Notes under the pieces: generated by a model
The model's database searches: none
Told to the model about the DNA's origin: nothing
The model's input: only the letters and a program-made list of their open reading frames with translations
In this document: one piece after another, positions 13,810 through 27,471 of the stretch
How the letters are laid out: each line of letters begins with the position of its first letter
How positions within the stretch are numbered: the first letter of the stretch is position 1
Translations under genes and position numbers: made by a program
Origin: Hybos culiciformis
Taxonomy: Eukaryota; Arthropoda; Insecta; Diptera; Hybotidae
Length of the DNA: 64,000 nt
Direction of reading: 5' to 3'
Assembly: GCA_964007475.1 (NCBI GenBank)
Contig: OZ023274.1
Coordinates: 2,356,001 to 2,420,000 of the forward strand

Positions 13810-16800
13810 TGGTCATAAATTTTAATATATATTTCCAAAAAAATGTTATCACATGTAATTTTTTCTGTGAAATAAAAGTTTTAAACAAATTTCATAGTTA
13901 TGATGATAATGGAGAACTGATACAGCTTGTCAAGTTAATCTTTAACGCTTGTCTGTTTGTTGTTAACTGAAACATAATTTCAAGAATTCTTAGGTCTATC
14001 CAAATCCATTAAAATGACATGATCTACATGCCCGCAGTTTAACTTTTCTATTCAAATATTTTTAAGTAGATATATATACGCAAGAAGGTACTTAATTTGC
14101 ATTGTCAATAACTTCTTACGTAAATAAAAAATAAAACAAATTCATTTGAATTTAAAAAATTTTGGTTAAATTCTAACTTAGGAAACCACTTCAAATTCAT
14201 ATTTTATAACCAAAGTCTTATGTCGGTAACATATACCTATACCTACCTATATAGTGGTTCAATCAACTAATTTTTTTTTTTAATTTTGCAAATATTTTCT
14301 TATAAAAGATCTTAATTATATAAAAATCATCAAATTGAAAATGAAAATTTGAACAGCTTGACATATTCAAAATATAAAAAACGTCAATTAAGGAATTTAT
14401 AATAATAAATAAAGTATAGGTGTGTATATAATTATTAGAAAAATGTGAAAAAATTAATAATTTATTTTTATTTAAAAAAAAAATATTCTATTTAAAATTT
14501 TTTATAAAAACTATATTAAAAAAAAAAACTTTGTATACTTATTTATATACAAAAAGCAAGACTTCACCAATTTTCAATTAAATTTATTTCCACATAAAGC
14601 AAAAAAATTTTCATCAAAGAAAATTTATGAATTTATGAAAAGTTTTTTTTTTGTTTTTTTACCAATTTTATACTCTCTCTGCGGAAAATAAAAAACCTTA
14701 GTTGTTTGTGGTCAAGAAAAAAAAAAAAAAAATAAAATAAAAATTATTTTTTAAATAATAAATTTTATCGTAAAAATATAAAAAATTATAATTTTTTTAT
14801 TAATTCATTATAATTTATAAACAAAAATTATGTTTCTTTTTCAATGAAAAACCAATGGTTTTCTTTTTGAAGAAAAATTAACACGAGAAACTAAAAAAAA
14901 TTAATAAATAAACAAAAATATTGAGATCAAAACAAAAAGAAAAAAAAAAGAAAAACAACACAAAAAAAAATTTTCATTGATAAACAAACCAAAAAAAAAA
15001 AATTTTATATATTTATATATATTATAGAAATATATATTTCTTCTTTATTTACGTTATTTTTTTTTTTCATCGCATCACAGATTTATTTTTCTTCATTAAA
15101 AAAAAAATTTTTATTTGGATTAAAAAGAATTAATTGAACTCTCTCTGCTGCTGTTGTGGTGGTGCCGGTGGTGCTGCTTTCTGATTATTATATTTTACAA
15201 AGGTGTGGTATTTTGAACATTTTTAAAAAAAAATTTTCTATTTTTCTAATTAGGGCAATTTTACAGTTAATGTCTAAAAAAAAGAAGTAAACAATTTATT
15301 CTAGATATATATTTCTTCTTTTTTTTTTTTTAATCAAAGTTACATAAAAAATTTTATGTGGACAGAGAGCAGCTTTAACTACAAAAAAAAAAGAAATTTT
15401 TAAAACTTGATTCACAACAAAATAATGGAAACAGATGTTGGGATTTTCCCTAAAAAAAAACAAAACAAAAACAATATTGTATAGTTGAGTACCTTTTATA
15501 CATAGTGTTATAATACTTCGTCTTTGTAGTATTTTGTTTTGACAGATTGAAATTAGAAGTCAAATTTTTACTAGTAACTAGTAACTAGTTAATACTGGTT
15601 AAGATTGTTTATGTGCGTCATACAAATTCTTCCATTCGACGTCTATCTAATTGCATACAATTGCATTCATTAGAAAATAAAAAAAAACTGGCCCTTCGGC
15701 AGTTGCGATATTTTTTGTCTACGTTCGAACTGCGTACGAGATAAGGCATATTTTACAATCAATACAATCCTACCAGATAGTTTAATACAATCTACCAGTT
15801 GGTTTAAAAGCTCGACAGACCTGTAGGTGAAAACAAGCACGGTTAAAAAAATTTTTATTTTTATGTATGACTTACCGAGGTTTTTGATTGAAAAAATGGA
15901 TGAAATATTGTCTAACATATCAAGTTGTCTAACTTACAGAGGTGTCTGAGTCACATTTTCATACAAATATGAACGGCCGGAAAAAAATTATAAGTTACAG
16001 AGGTTTCTAAATTAGAGAGTGTATAACTTAGAGAGGTTCTACCCGTAGATAATTTTTTTTTTACTTTTTCTCCATTAATATACTAAATTTATAGTTAAAA
16101 TATCAGAACTATTGTTATCTTTGTTTAATATTATTCAAGATTTTATCTTTCTCATTATTAGATAATATATTTCTCATTATTAAAATTAAGTAAGTACGTA
16201 AGTATAATATAAATTTATTATTTCATTTTAAACTCACTTAGTTACAATTTACTATATACATACTATACTTACATATATTTAAAAGTACAAAATTTACATA
16301 TTTATTTTTTAATATGAACAATAAAGTATCTTCTTCCTTCCAAAAATTTATTTCATTCTCCCCTCTTCTTTGTAAAAATTATTTCTGACTACCCATACGA
16401 CGGCGCTTTTAAGGTCAAGGACAAAATATATAACTTTTGTGATTTATATGTATTTCAACAAAAAAAAATACATAATTTCCTTTAAAATTATAACATTAAT
16501 CATAATTTTTTAAAAGCATAGAGAATTTTTGTTTTTTTTTTTATGCTTTATGAATAGAATGTTCTCTATAATATGAAAAATTGGTAACAAATGAGGGTTT
16601 TAACTATCATTATTATAATTATTAATATTATTGTCATCATTGTAATAGATGTGAATCTGAAATGCATATATTGAAGATAAATTTAGTGAATTGCGTAATC
16701 AATGGGAACAAGAAAGAGGATACAGATTAAATTTGAGAATCATGTAAAAGCGTATGCGAGGATTTAATTACAATTGTAAAATTCAACGACAATTTTGTAT

Positions 16801-18240
16801 TATACTATCCATTCAAGTTGAAAATTGAATTGAATTGATTGCTTATGCATTGATGTGGATATTAAAAAATTAAAATACAAGTATTTTGTTATTAATTATG
16901 ATAAGGCTAATAATGTTAAGAATTTTAAAACGTAAATAGATCAAATCAATGACCAAGACCTACGGACACAAACACATAAATTTATACAGATATAACGCTT
17001 TTAAAAATACGTATCCTAAAATTTGTCTTCCTAAATTCCCAAAATTTGTTAAAACAATTCAAAAGCTTTCTTAAGACTTATGTAAGAATATCACGTGTCT
17101 AACTATACATTAAGCAATTGAGAAGAATTTTTACTTACGTAAGGATTCATACTACATCTATATAATTATGTAATTTGAATTAATTAAAAAAAATTCTTGA
17201 TCTAGATTTATCTTTTTTATAGGTAGGCATTCAATTTTCCTTTCCATTGTGATAAATGTTAAAAAAAAATTTATACGCACTATACATTACATTACAAATA
17301 TTTAATTAATAATTTATATGATTTTAACACTTTATTAGATAACATTATGTAGATAATCATTTAGATTCTAACTATAATGACACTCAAAGTTATAAATATA
17401 AAGATTTCAAGTTCGAAGAAAAAACAAAAACATAAGTATAACAACGTGAATGTAAAGAGTATATACGGATTAGATCACTTACCGATGATATCATTGATTT
17501 CTTTTTATAACTAACTAACTAATAGATATTATGTTATTAAGTTAAGTAATCAATTTTACAAGATAAATAAAATATACAAATATATATATTTTGTTTTTTT
17601 ATAGGCAGTGATTGATAATAAAATAATATACAAATAAGCGGTCCGCAAATATTTTTTATATCAAATTGCGAACAAATTTTCAGAAAAATTAATTTTGTGA
17701 ATTGAATCAGAATATAATGTCCAATCTAAAAATAATTTTTTTTTTGTTGAAATCTATATGAGTTTTTTGTTCAATAAAAATGTTAGAATTTAAAACTCGT
17801 AAATTTTTTATTTTATTTACTTTTTTTTTTACTTTCATATACAGTTTTTTATTTAGTGTTTTTGAATGTATATAAAATTCAATAACAACATGGTTTTGTG
17901 ACATTAGGTATAAAAATATATATTATTTTTGATGACAGATTTATTTTTGTAAAGGTGTAATAAAAAAAAAAAAACATTTAAAAGTTAAGATAATTTAATT
18001 ATTTATACTATCTCGACATTAATTCTTGTCATTAAAACTAATCTCTGTATTTATTTATTTATTAATCTTGACAGTTACAATATATTCTAAGCTATACACA
18101 TATTAGGAACTATAAAAAATGTTTGTATTCTCGAAAGTAAGCGATTATAATATTTAACTAAAGCTAAGTAAGAACGAAAAAAAACTAGTAAGAATTAAAG
18201 TTATTATAATGATGACAGATAAAGATTTAATCATTAAAAC
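13810..18240. other. AT-rich non-coding stretch
   Basis: About 4.4 kb with no gene supported. Noted within it: a triplet-rich island at 15139-15180 (CTGCTG, GGTGGTGCCGGTGGTG), a short ACTAGTAACTAGTAACTAGTTA repeat near 15570-15591, and a cluster of pogo-like repeats at 15868-16042, listed separately. The minus frame at 15670-15918 and the small frames at 17707 and 18209 are not convincing genes. Confidence 0.5.
15868..16042 (-). repeat. Repeated TAACTTACAGAGGT motif, pogo/Tigger-like end
   Basis: Four spaced copies of a ~15-mer occur in the same orientation: TGACTTACCGAGGTT (15868), CTAACTTACAGAGGT (15929), ATAAGTTACAGAGGT (15990) and ATAACTTAGAGAGGTTCTACC (16023-16042). On the minus strand the last reads GGTAGAACCTCTCTAAGTTA, resembling the terminal sequence of pogo/Tigger elements, where ACCTC-N-TAAGTT repeats are common. 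No opposite terminus was found, so this is probably a partial or decayed end. Confidence 0.5.
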
Positions 18241-18592
18241 CAGGCCTTTGGAGCGGAGCTCGGAGCTGCGATATTTTGGTTGGAGCGTGAGTAGAGCCGG
18301 AGCGAAAAAAAAAACAAAAAATATTGATTGCTCCGCGCTCCACTGTTTGATAACGCCAAATAAAATAAATTTTTCATTTTATAATTTTTGATGATAAATT
18401 AATAATTTAATAAAAGTGTATCTTCATTATTTAAATAAATTTATGTGTTTAATTTCTTTACAAAACTATTAAAAATTTTAATGTGAAACTTGTGGTCGAG
18501 CTAGGAGCGGAGGCAAGAGCGGAGCGTGAGCAACTATTAGAAGCTGGAGCGGAGCTAGAGCCGAGCAACCAAAAAATATTGCCGCTCCAAAG
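18241..18592. mobile_element. GGAGCGG-rich element, probable hAT MITE
   Basis: The direct repeat TTAAAAC flanks the segment (18234-18240 and 18593-18599). The left end is CAGGCCTTTGGAGCGG; the reverse complement of the right end carries CTTTGGAGCGGC, shifted by a few bases as though the outermost bases on the right were lost. GGAGCGGAGC-type motifs occur many times in both orientations: the left block (18250-18305) ends against inverted TGCTCCGCGCTCC near 18330, and a second block spans 18497-18590. The GC-rich motif stands out from its AT-rich surroundings. No coding potential. hAT assignment is inference from the CAG end and the near-8-bp duplication. Confidence 0.55.
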
Positions 18593-18599
18593 TTAAAAC

Positions 18600-21500
18600 T
18601 AAATAATAAAGCCAAAAAATTAAAATTTCTTATAGTTATTGGTAATAATTTGTTCGAAAATCAATTGAGAATAAGAGTTTCGAACAAATATTATTTTACA
18701 GTGAAAATTCATTTCTATAAATTCTGAGAACACGTGAATATTTAACACCAGTATCTTTTATTTTATATATAGAAAAAATATTGAAATTTTTCCAGGAAAA
18801 TTGTGTGATACTTATTCTACATGTAAATTAGAAAAATACTATTGATGTAATATAATTATTTTCGTGGAAAAATATATTAAATTCGGTTGTGTCAAATATC
18901 ATTATAGGATATAGGTATTTAAATTTTAAATCATCAATTTTTAATTGACTCATATCTAATTTATGTTTTTATGATAATCAAAGAAGATCCGCTTTTATAC
19001 CATATTTTAATTTTTATATAAAATAAAAAAAAAAACATATTAATTCTTCCTATATTATTTTAAATATTTGCATAAATTTTATGCTTCGCTTAAAATTTGA
19101 TATAAAATAATAAATTATTGTTAAAAGATTTAAAAACATCCGTTTATTAATTAAATTCAAATTAATTATTACATAAATTTATTATTTTATAATGATAGTT
19201 GAATTTGTTAGATAGATATTATATATCAAAGCATTATCTGAGGGAGTTTCTCATAATAAATGAATTAAATTTTATTTATTTTTGTTTTTTCATTGATAAA
19301 CTTATATAATACAAATGTGTTTCGTATATATAACACTTAGAGTATAACCCAAAAAATGAGTTCAAAAATAATAAAGTTTGTTTTTTGCATAATAACAAAT
19401 TTTATGAATAAAATAATAATATTATTGTTTTCTTTTTTTTTTATTTATTTTTTTTTAAATACATAATTATACATATGTTTATTGTTTATTTAACAAAAAT
19501 AAAAGTTCAAAAATACGAAATTAAATAAAAAAAAAAACAGTTTCCGAAGTCGTGGGGTTGTATAAAGTAAAATTATTAAACCTTTATTAAGAAAAATAAT
19601 TTTTTTTACCTTTGTTTTTTTTTGGCTATAGAGGTAAAATTGATAGGTAGGTCACGACCGTAAAGTAATTTTTGAAGGAAAATCCCGCAAACTTATTCGT
19701 AATTTATAATTTTACCAATAGCAATCAATTGTTACTCCCACCGACGATTCGCCGCATTCAACATTTTATTTAACCACGGAGTTTTGTCTTTCGTGGATAG
19801 ACTTTTCAGAATGTTTGCCGCTAACTTCAATTTCTATTATCATTTTGGTGTTGACAACATTAGAGTTTTAATGAAACATGTGGAGTCTTTTTCAATTTTT
19901 CTTAATTGAGTATTTAAAAATATTTTTAAAAAATTTTTTTTACATACAATTAATAAAATTAATATCTTGAATTCCTGTAAATTGCATTAAAATTTTTGGC
20001 TACAATAAGAGGTGAACCATATCATATTGATCATATTGACAGTCAAAAAAAAAAAAGTAAATACTTAATATACAATTTTTTTTTTTTTAAAGTGCTATTA
20101 ACACAAATATTAACATTAAAAAAAGCATGATTGTTGTTCTTCACAATAAATTCGATTTTATTTTTATCTGCAATTTTATTTCTCTATGCAATTTTTATTT
20201 TTTCTTTATTATACTTAAATAAAATTTTACACACAGTCAATTTATAAATAATACAGATGTGTGACATTAGATTTATAACGAAAACATTTATTATTATTTT
20301 TATTAGCAATAAAAGGTAAAAGTTGATACAAATAAATATCGGATATACTTCTACTTAAATTTTTTATATATTTTCTTCTTATTTTTAAAATACAAAGTGA
20401 TACAAATTTTCCAAGAAAAATAAAAATTATAAATTTTTAAAATATATGTGACATATGAATAAATACAGTTAACTCTAGTATAAATATTACAAATTCATTT
20501 ACATTTATTATCTGAACCCGATTTCGTTGTGATATCATATTATGCCCATAACATTGAGATTGTGACACTGTTCGATCCAATATAAGTTCTAATGATTAAA
20601 TTGTGAATAAGAGTTTTTATAATAGGAATATCTATTACTGAGTAATGTTCCGTATTCAAAATTCAAGAAAACATAGGATTCAGAATCAGATCAAGACTAT
20701 ATATATTATTAATTATCTATGATTAGTAGAAAGTATTGAAACCTTTAAGACAATTATTATATTCCCACAACAACTTTTATTTTGTTTTTAAGTTAATCAT
20801 TCTGATGACTCCTAACCATGACATCTGGAAATTTAATAATTGATGTTTTCATTTTTCATTACTTTATATATAAATTTCAAAGTCTGATGAACTATAAACC
20901 TCACTTAAATCCTCCCAACAAATATATTTTCAATATTATTTAGAAAATACCTATAATGACATTGTTATAACTAGGATTACCTGTATTATATGAAAATAAT
21001 ATTAATACATTGTATTTTATATAATCCTCACATTATACATACTTATACACTGCACTGTCCTTCATGATTTTACATTTTGAATATAATATTCAAGTATAGT
21101 TATTATTCAATAAGATAAAATACTTGCAATATAATAATGAAAAAAAAAATCTCATTTTCAATTTTAAGCATCATAAAATTGAACATAGGTAGGTACATTA
21201 TATATCCTTACTCTCTGTTCATTCCAATCTAATAAATAAAATAAAAAGTTAGTTAAGAATTTTGATTAAATACCTATTTTGTTTACATTACAATATAAGT
21301 ATTACATAAGTATTATGTCCATTTTAAATTTGTAGTTAGTTTTCAATTTTACAGAATTTATTGACATTATGTTCAGATTTAAATTCACATATTAGAATTC
21401 AGTTTAAATCATTATTGATTCAATTATTTCTTTTTTATATGATTTTAGGTATTAAAATTTTATTAAACTTTATCTATAATTGTATCTAGTACTTGTCAGC

Positions 21501-24500
21501 CACAGATCACCTTATCGTTCATATAATTCATATAATTCATATCATATAATTATAAGTTCTATAAATTTTTAGTTATTCTGTTTAATACAAATATTTTTGT
21601 AAATTCTTATGGAAAGAAGCCAGACTTAATTTTTAGGTTCATTTCTAGGATATATTGTTTGCTTCAGAACAGGAATTCTCAACAAATTCAAATGTTATTC
21701 TCACAAACTACTCAAATAGTGGGTTTTGTAATTATACAGTATCATGTATGCAAGCCAATCCAGTAGTAAATCTACACTGGTAGACAAAATTTATAAATTT
21801 CCCCTTTCTAGACTCTGGAATGACTGTCTTTATGTTCTTTATAAGTATTCCAAAATTCTATCCCATTATAGGAAGATCGCATATAATAAGGATCCAAAAT
21901 AAAAATAAAAAAAAAAAAAACCAAAACACTAATAAAATTTGCATAAATATTATCATCATCGTAATAAATTCTTAAGTTAAGTGAATTTTTGTGTATACAT
22001 ACTCATAACTATATATATAATATTTTTAGTGACCGAAGATAATAAAAAATATATACACTTATAACTATTCTTTCTTTTCCTTTTTTGAATGTAAATTATT
22101 ATGATAGAATAATAATGATTTCCATAATAATGAGACCAAAATAAAAAACTAACTTTATGATTTTTATAACTTTTTTTTTTTTTTATAATAAGATTAGATA
22201 TTGTATATTATGTATGTTATTTACATTATATTTTTACTTATTTTCTTCTTCAATACACATAACTATACACTATACACTATAATATTTTTATTTATATATT
22301 TTTTACAGATTTTCTATAAAGTAACTTTGATAAAAAAAAAAACCATTTGATAAGATAATTTAAATTTTAAAATAGTTAATTTTTAGAATATACTTATAAG
22401 TAGTTTTTAACAAGGCCACAAGAGTGAAATTCACCATACCAATATAACTATGTATACATTGTTCATTTATTGCTATAATTTGTGGCTTAACATTGTAGCT
22501 TGTAGTTTCAGCAAGATTATTTTTGGAATCAAGTGTTTTTTTGCCGGTTTGAATATCACCGGAAATTTAGAGCTTTTTACACTTTTATATAAAAAAAAAA
22601 ATCACTAGAATTTTCTATAAATTGTAAAAAATGAAAATATAGAAATAAAAAAAAATAAATATAATTTTAATTTCATTATATATAGAATTTCGTGTATTTA
22701 ATATAATATGCATGTTACATTTAGTTATAAAAAACTCAACATTCTAACAGCCTTTTACAAACAATTCAAAAAATTTTTATTATATTTTAACTACATGCAC
22801 TTACTTTTATACTTATATGGTATAGACTCAAAATAATTTTAATTGAAATAACACTTAAATTTAACCTATTTTTTTTTCCGATAAGAAAATATTCTTTAGG
22901 CTATTAATTTCAGAAGTTATTAAATTTTTTGCTTTTCGTTGCATGCTAATAAAAATTTTCCATAAAATTTTCCACAATAAATAATTTTATTCGATAGGAA
23001 AATGGAAAATTTTCATATAATGAAAATGCAATTTATATTTTGTTTTTGTTTTCACATAATGTTTACATTACAATTTACATAAAAACAAAAAGAAAAGAAA
23101 AAAAAATTTCATTCATAAACATTTTATATTATTTCCCTTTTGGAGTATAAAAAACCCAAAAAAGTCGAAAAAAAAAATAAAAAATAATATAAAAAATAAT
23201 ATCAAAATAGAAAATAATATTTAATTTGAAATTCAAAAACGAAAATTGTAAGGTTTATGTGTTCATTTTTATATACAAAGAATTTTCTTCTCATCATTCT
23301 GTTTTCTCCATAATTTCCTTTCTCATTATATTTTATGTATACTTATATATATATATAAAGGAATAATAATAAACACTCATTGTTTATTTTATATTTATTC
23401 CATTAAGATTTTTGAACAAAAAAAAAAAAATAAAAAAAAATGTAAATGAAAATATCCTGACAAATTTGTTTGTTTTTATTTATATTCTCTTATCATTTTT
23501 ATGTAAACAAAATTTAATTTCATGGACAAAATAATGGTTATAATACTTATTATGTCTATTTTATATCGACCCATCAAAACGAATATACTCGACTTATTTA
23601 CTTTATGCGACAGCTAGCCCAAACTGTTAGTGACATAATATGTTCAGTAACAACTTACTGCATTACTAGTTTCAATACTAGAAATCTACCTGCATCAATT
23701 TGATATAAATAGCTGTCAACTTTTTTCATATATTAGCAAGACTTTGTGCAATAAGCAGCCCTCTAAATTATTTAAAATTTCTGTAAAATTTGTTTTCCTC
23801 AAAACTATGATTTTCGACTTATGAATTTATTCCTTGAATAGGCCGATATATAATATAAATAGTAAATATGTTTGTGTTTTTAGTTTCATGGCGGGCAAAA
23901 ATTCAGTGATCATCCAGAGAAAAAGAAATAATTTTTTTTTGTAGGAAAAATAACGTCTTTTTCATCATTCTTAATGAAAAATGACATTCAAAATGAACAT
24001 TTATTTTATTCTATTTTACTTCTTTTTTTTTTGCAGTTCATTTGACTTTTTACAGTCGAAGTTTTTGATGATAATAAATATTAAATGTTACAAATGTCAT
24101 TTTAGATATTATAGCTAATTTGTTTAGTAATTTTGAGATCTTAGCATTATCTTTGCAAAGATACTTCTCTGTGATCATTTTATTTCAATTCATTCTGGTT
24201 AGGATTTTGTAGCATCTTTTAATTTAGAAAGTATACTACTACTTCCCGTAAGTATTTGTATGTTATACTTTTAGTATAGCAAATAACTACAAATAGACAA
24301 AAAACTTACTTATATTAAAGAAATTTCAAAGTTTCTGCAGCAATATTTGAAATTAATTTGCAAAAGAACAAAATGTATAATGTATATATAATATCTGTAA
24401 GAAATTAATTAGGTTTTCTTTTTTTTTAACTTGCAAAAAAAAACAACATAAAAAAGGACATTATTTAATATAATAATGTTGACGTTGACGTGTCTTTTGA

Positions 24501-26585
24501 AAAAAAAAAAAAAAAAATAGTCGTAAAAAAGGACATTATTATATGGATATAATCGTGTGTCAAACATTAAAAATATAGCTTTGAATAATAATAATAAAAA
24601 AAAATTAAGTTTTTTTTTCTGTTAACTAAATTATTTCTGAGCTTCGAATATATATAGTGGTAAATTACAATAAAAAAAAAATATTATTCCTTCACATTTG
24701 AGTAATAATTCCTTATCAAAGACTTGTTTTTCCTCTCTGTATACCTTAGATTCTTTTAACAGTATAGAAACATGTCATATAAACCTTATAAATGTTAAAA
24801 GTAAGCTTCGTTATAATTTGTTCTGAAAATTTTTTGAACATCATCTCGACTAAAAATCTATATACGTAATTATCATGGCTTCAATTTAATGTGCTTTTAA
24901 AGTGCCTGGATTAATGATGAAGTTCAGAACCTACATTAAGAAAATTGTATTGTATATGTCTGATAATAACTTTAAAATAAATTGAAATTATATTTTAAAT
25001 GTTAATTTTTATGTCGATCATATTATTATTCCTATAAAATTTAATTAAAATTTTAATCTTTATTGTATTAATTATATATACATGATGGAAAATGGTAAAA
25101 TGATGTAATGAAATATTCTACCTATATATAGATATTACCTTTATTATAATTTTTTTTTTGATATTTCATTAGTAACTAACTGTCATAATCTGTGTGCGAT
25201 ATTAATAAAGAATATACAATTGATTTAAAAAAAAATTATATTATAATAAAATCAGAATATTCTTTTATTATAATTATTATAATAATTATATAAAATACGT
25301 GCAATAAAATAAGTTTTTTATCCCATAAATTTTATATAAGTACTATAGTATACATACATTAAATATTCTGATGTCATGTTCTATAATGTTGAAAAATTAT
25401 ATAAAATTCACTTATATTATATTAGTTCGGCTTGCATTTTATTATATATAATCATTATACAGATAAAAGATTTAAATTGTTTTTATAATTATGTTTTGAA
25501 AATAAATTAAGTTTTTTAACTTTGAATATGCTTACAATATAATTAAAATTTTCATTTTAAGAGTAAAACAAAAATTGTGCCTGTGTGCAATGGAAAATCC
25601 TCGGAAAATTCAGTATAAAGAAAATATATAGTATATATACAATTATTTTACAAAAAGTAAACGAAGTAGAGATTGTCACTTACAGCGCTAAGGTGTTTTA
25701 TTTAGACCTATCTTTTTCTACATCAACTTCAATAACTTTTATAAATTTAATTTTAAAAAAAGAAAATTCTTCAATTCTTTTTTAAAGCATATACATCTAT
25801 CGTTTAATATAAAATAAGAAAATTTATCATTTTTAAGCTTTTTTTTTTTAGCTTGGAATATCATAATTAATTTAAATTTATTATCATTTTTCTTCATAAG
25901 TATTATATAATTGATTTTTAAAATAATTTATTATTATTATTTTTTTTTTTACCTAATTTAGTAGAATACTTAATTAAAAATGAAAAAAAAAAACAAAATC
26001 CATTAAAAAAATATTTATTCCTATTAACTATATATAAATATGACGGTTAAATTATAAGAAAATGAAGAGCTTTTCACAATTTTATTATAATTTTTCAATG
26101 AATTTTTAAAAAGTGTTAATGGTACGAGCTATTAACTTATATACAAAGATATACCTAAGTTCATATACTTATATTTATGTTTATGTAAACTCACTTTTTG
26201 GGTAAATAAGATTTTGTCATCAATTTTTGTGTACATAACTTACAGATATTTTGTCTTTTATTTTGGTATAGTGAAATAGAAAAAAAAAACAAAATAAATT
26301 GCTTTCAAGTATAAAAAAATCAATTTTTCCCTCTATATCCTACATATATTTGACTTCTTGATGCTACATTTTATTAGAAAATCTTGAGATATTGAAAAAT
26401 TTATAGTTAACTAGAAAAACATGAAACTAGAAAAACATGAAATTTTTGTGTCTTAGAAATTACTTAAAGAAGTTGGAAAAATGTGTAAGGTTATCCACGC
26501 TTTCACAGAAACAAAGTATGTACAAAGTATGCGATTTATAATTTTTCCCTGCAAACTTAACTGATTACCATCGATTTATCTTCAG
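18600..26585. other. Long AT-rich non-coding stretch
   Basis: About 8 kb with no gene I can support. Frames at 25585-25785 and smaller ones lack domains. A slightly GC-richer patch at 19540-19870 contains a ~30-codon open stretch on the minus strand (19732-19824) with a weak LINE-like look, treated as unproven. ATAAAAAAGGACATTATT recurs at 24450 and 24525. Short simple repeats such as CATATAATT x3 occur near 21519-21548. Otherwise nothing specific. Confidence 0.5.
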
Positions 26586-26589
26586 CTAA

Positions 26590-26655
26590 AGACTTGAAGA
26601 ATGAGAAGGCCAAGGCGCGAAATGGGCTGTAGCGCTATTGAAGAAGAAGAAGTAA
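26590..26655 (+). mobile_element. LINE 3'-end relic with (GAA)n tail
   Basis: The sequence GGCCAAGGCGCGAAATGGGCTGTAGCGCTATTGAAGAAGAAGAAG is GC-richer than everything around it and ends in a GAA microsatellite. That form, a stop-containing conserved terminus followed by a trinucleotide tail, is what 3' termini of several insect non-LTR retrotransposon families look like. Only about 65 bp remains. Assignment rests on resemblance recalled from insect LINE tails and is unverified. Confidence 0.4.
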
Positions 26656-26885
26656 GACTTCTAGCATGCCGTTCTCCTTACTAACATATATATTTTAAAT
26701 ATATCACAGAAAAAAATTTGCTCGTACTAATAACTAAATAATTCGTTAAAATCAACGAAAAATTCGTTATTTTGGCTACAACGAACATTTCGTTGAAAAA
26801 AGCTCGTAGTTCGTTAAAAAAGTTCGTTATACCCCAAAACCAAAAACCTTTCAAATTCTTCAGCAAAAACACCGCAAATACGAAA

Positions 26886-27152
26886 GAAAAAATTTACTAG
26901 ACTAAATTTTTTTTTTATTTATTTAATTTTTTATTTATTTCTTTTTTATTTTTTTATTTTCTTTTTTTTTTTTTTTTTTTTTTTTACTTCTTTTTTTATT
27001 TTTTTTTTATTTTTTTTTATTTATTTATTTTTTTTTTATTTTTTTATTTTTTTTTTTTTTTTTTTATTTATTTATTTTTTTTATTTATGTTTCTATTTTT
27101 TTTATTTATTTTTTAAATTTTTTTATTTAATTTTTTTTTAATATTTTTTTTT
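26886..27152. repeat. T-rich low-complexity tract
   Basis: T runs of 6-18 separated by single A, C or short TTA units, with hardly any other base. Read on the minus strand it is an A-rich tail directly downstream of the tRNA-like block, the arrangement of a SINE. Confidence 0.9.
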
Positions 27153-27223
27153 ATGCCCGCTTGTGGCTTCGAACCACTGTCCTAAACATTGCAATCCATC
27201 AACTCTGCCACTGAGCTATGAAC
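27153..27223 (-). other. tRNA-like sequence with Pol III A and B boxes
   Basis: On the minus strand, TAGCTCAGTGG (27218 to 27208) fits the internal A box, and GGTTCGAAGCC (27175 to 27165) is a full match to the B-box consensus GGTTCGANNCC. The 32-nt spacing is normal for tRNA genes. The D-arm (GCTCAGTGGCAGAGT) and T-arm (GTGGTTCGAAGCCAC) look tRNA-derived, but the acceptor arms (TAGTTCA against AGCGGGC) do not pair and the anticodon stem is poor. It is therefore not a functional tRNA gene; it is a tRNA-derived promoter module inside the TIR element. Confidence 0.75.
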
Positions 27224-27471
27224 TAAATTTACGGCAATGTGTAAAATGAAAAATATAAGTTCTGTATGGATTGAAATTTTTGTTTCCCGTATTTAACGAT
27301 AACGAACTTTTTTAACGAGTACTAAAAATGAAAAAAATGTTCGTAATCAGAAAATAAACGAAATTTACGTTACAAAAACGTAATTATTCATTATTTTTCG
27401 TTATCTTAACGAGAATGTCATTAACGAACTTTTTTGACGTAATGAGTACGAGCAAATTTTTTTCTGTGATA

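Larger units (their letters stand above)
26704..27469. mobile_element. TA-flanked TIR element with tRNA-like core, 766 bp
   Basis: A perfect 25-bp terminal inverted repeat, beginning TCACAGAAAAAAATTTGCTC, occupies 26704-26728 and, inverted, 27445-27469. TA flanks both sides (26702-26703 and 27470-27471). Inside the termini are many AACGAA/TTCGTT motifs on both sides. The middle is a ~260-bp T-rich tract (26890-27150) next to a tRNA-like block (27153-27223). No protein is encoded, so it is non-autonomous. It shares its core and the sequence beside it with the element at 30408-31677, although the termini differ. Confidence 0.88.

Noticed and set aside
19732..19824. 30-codon minus-strand stretch with DKTPWLNKMLNAANRRWE, faintly like a LINE linker before the RT domain
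   Set aside because: Too short, no supporting context upstream or downstream; could be chance.
27153..27223. Functional tRNA gene on the minus strand
   Set aside because: A and B boxes are good, but acceptor and anticodon stems do not pair; treated as a tRNA-derived module.
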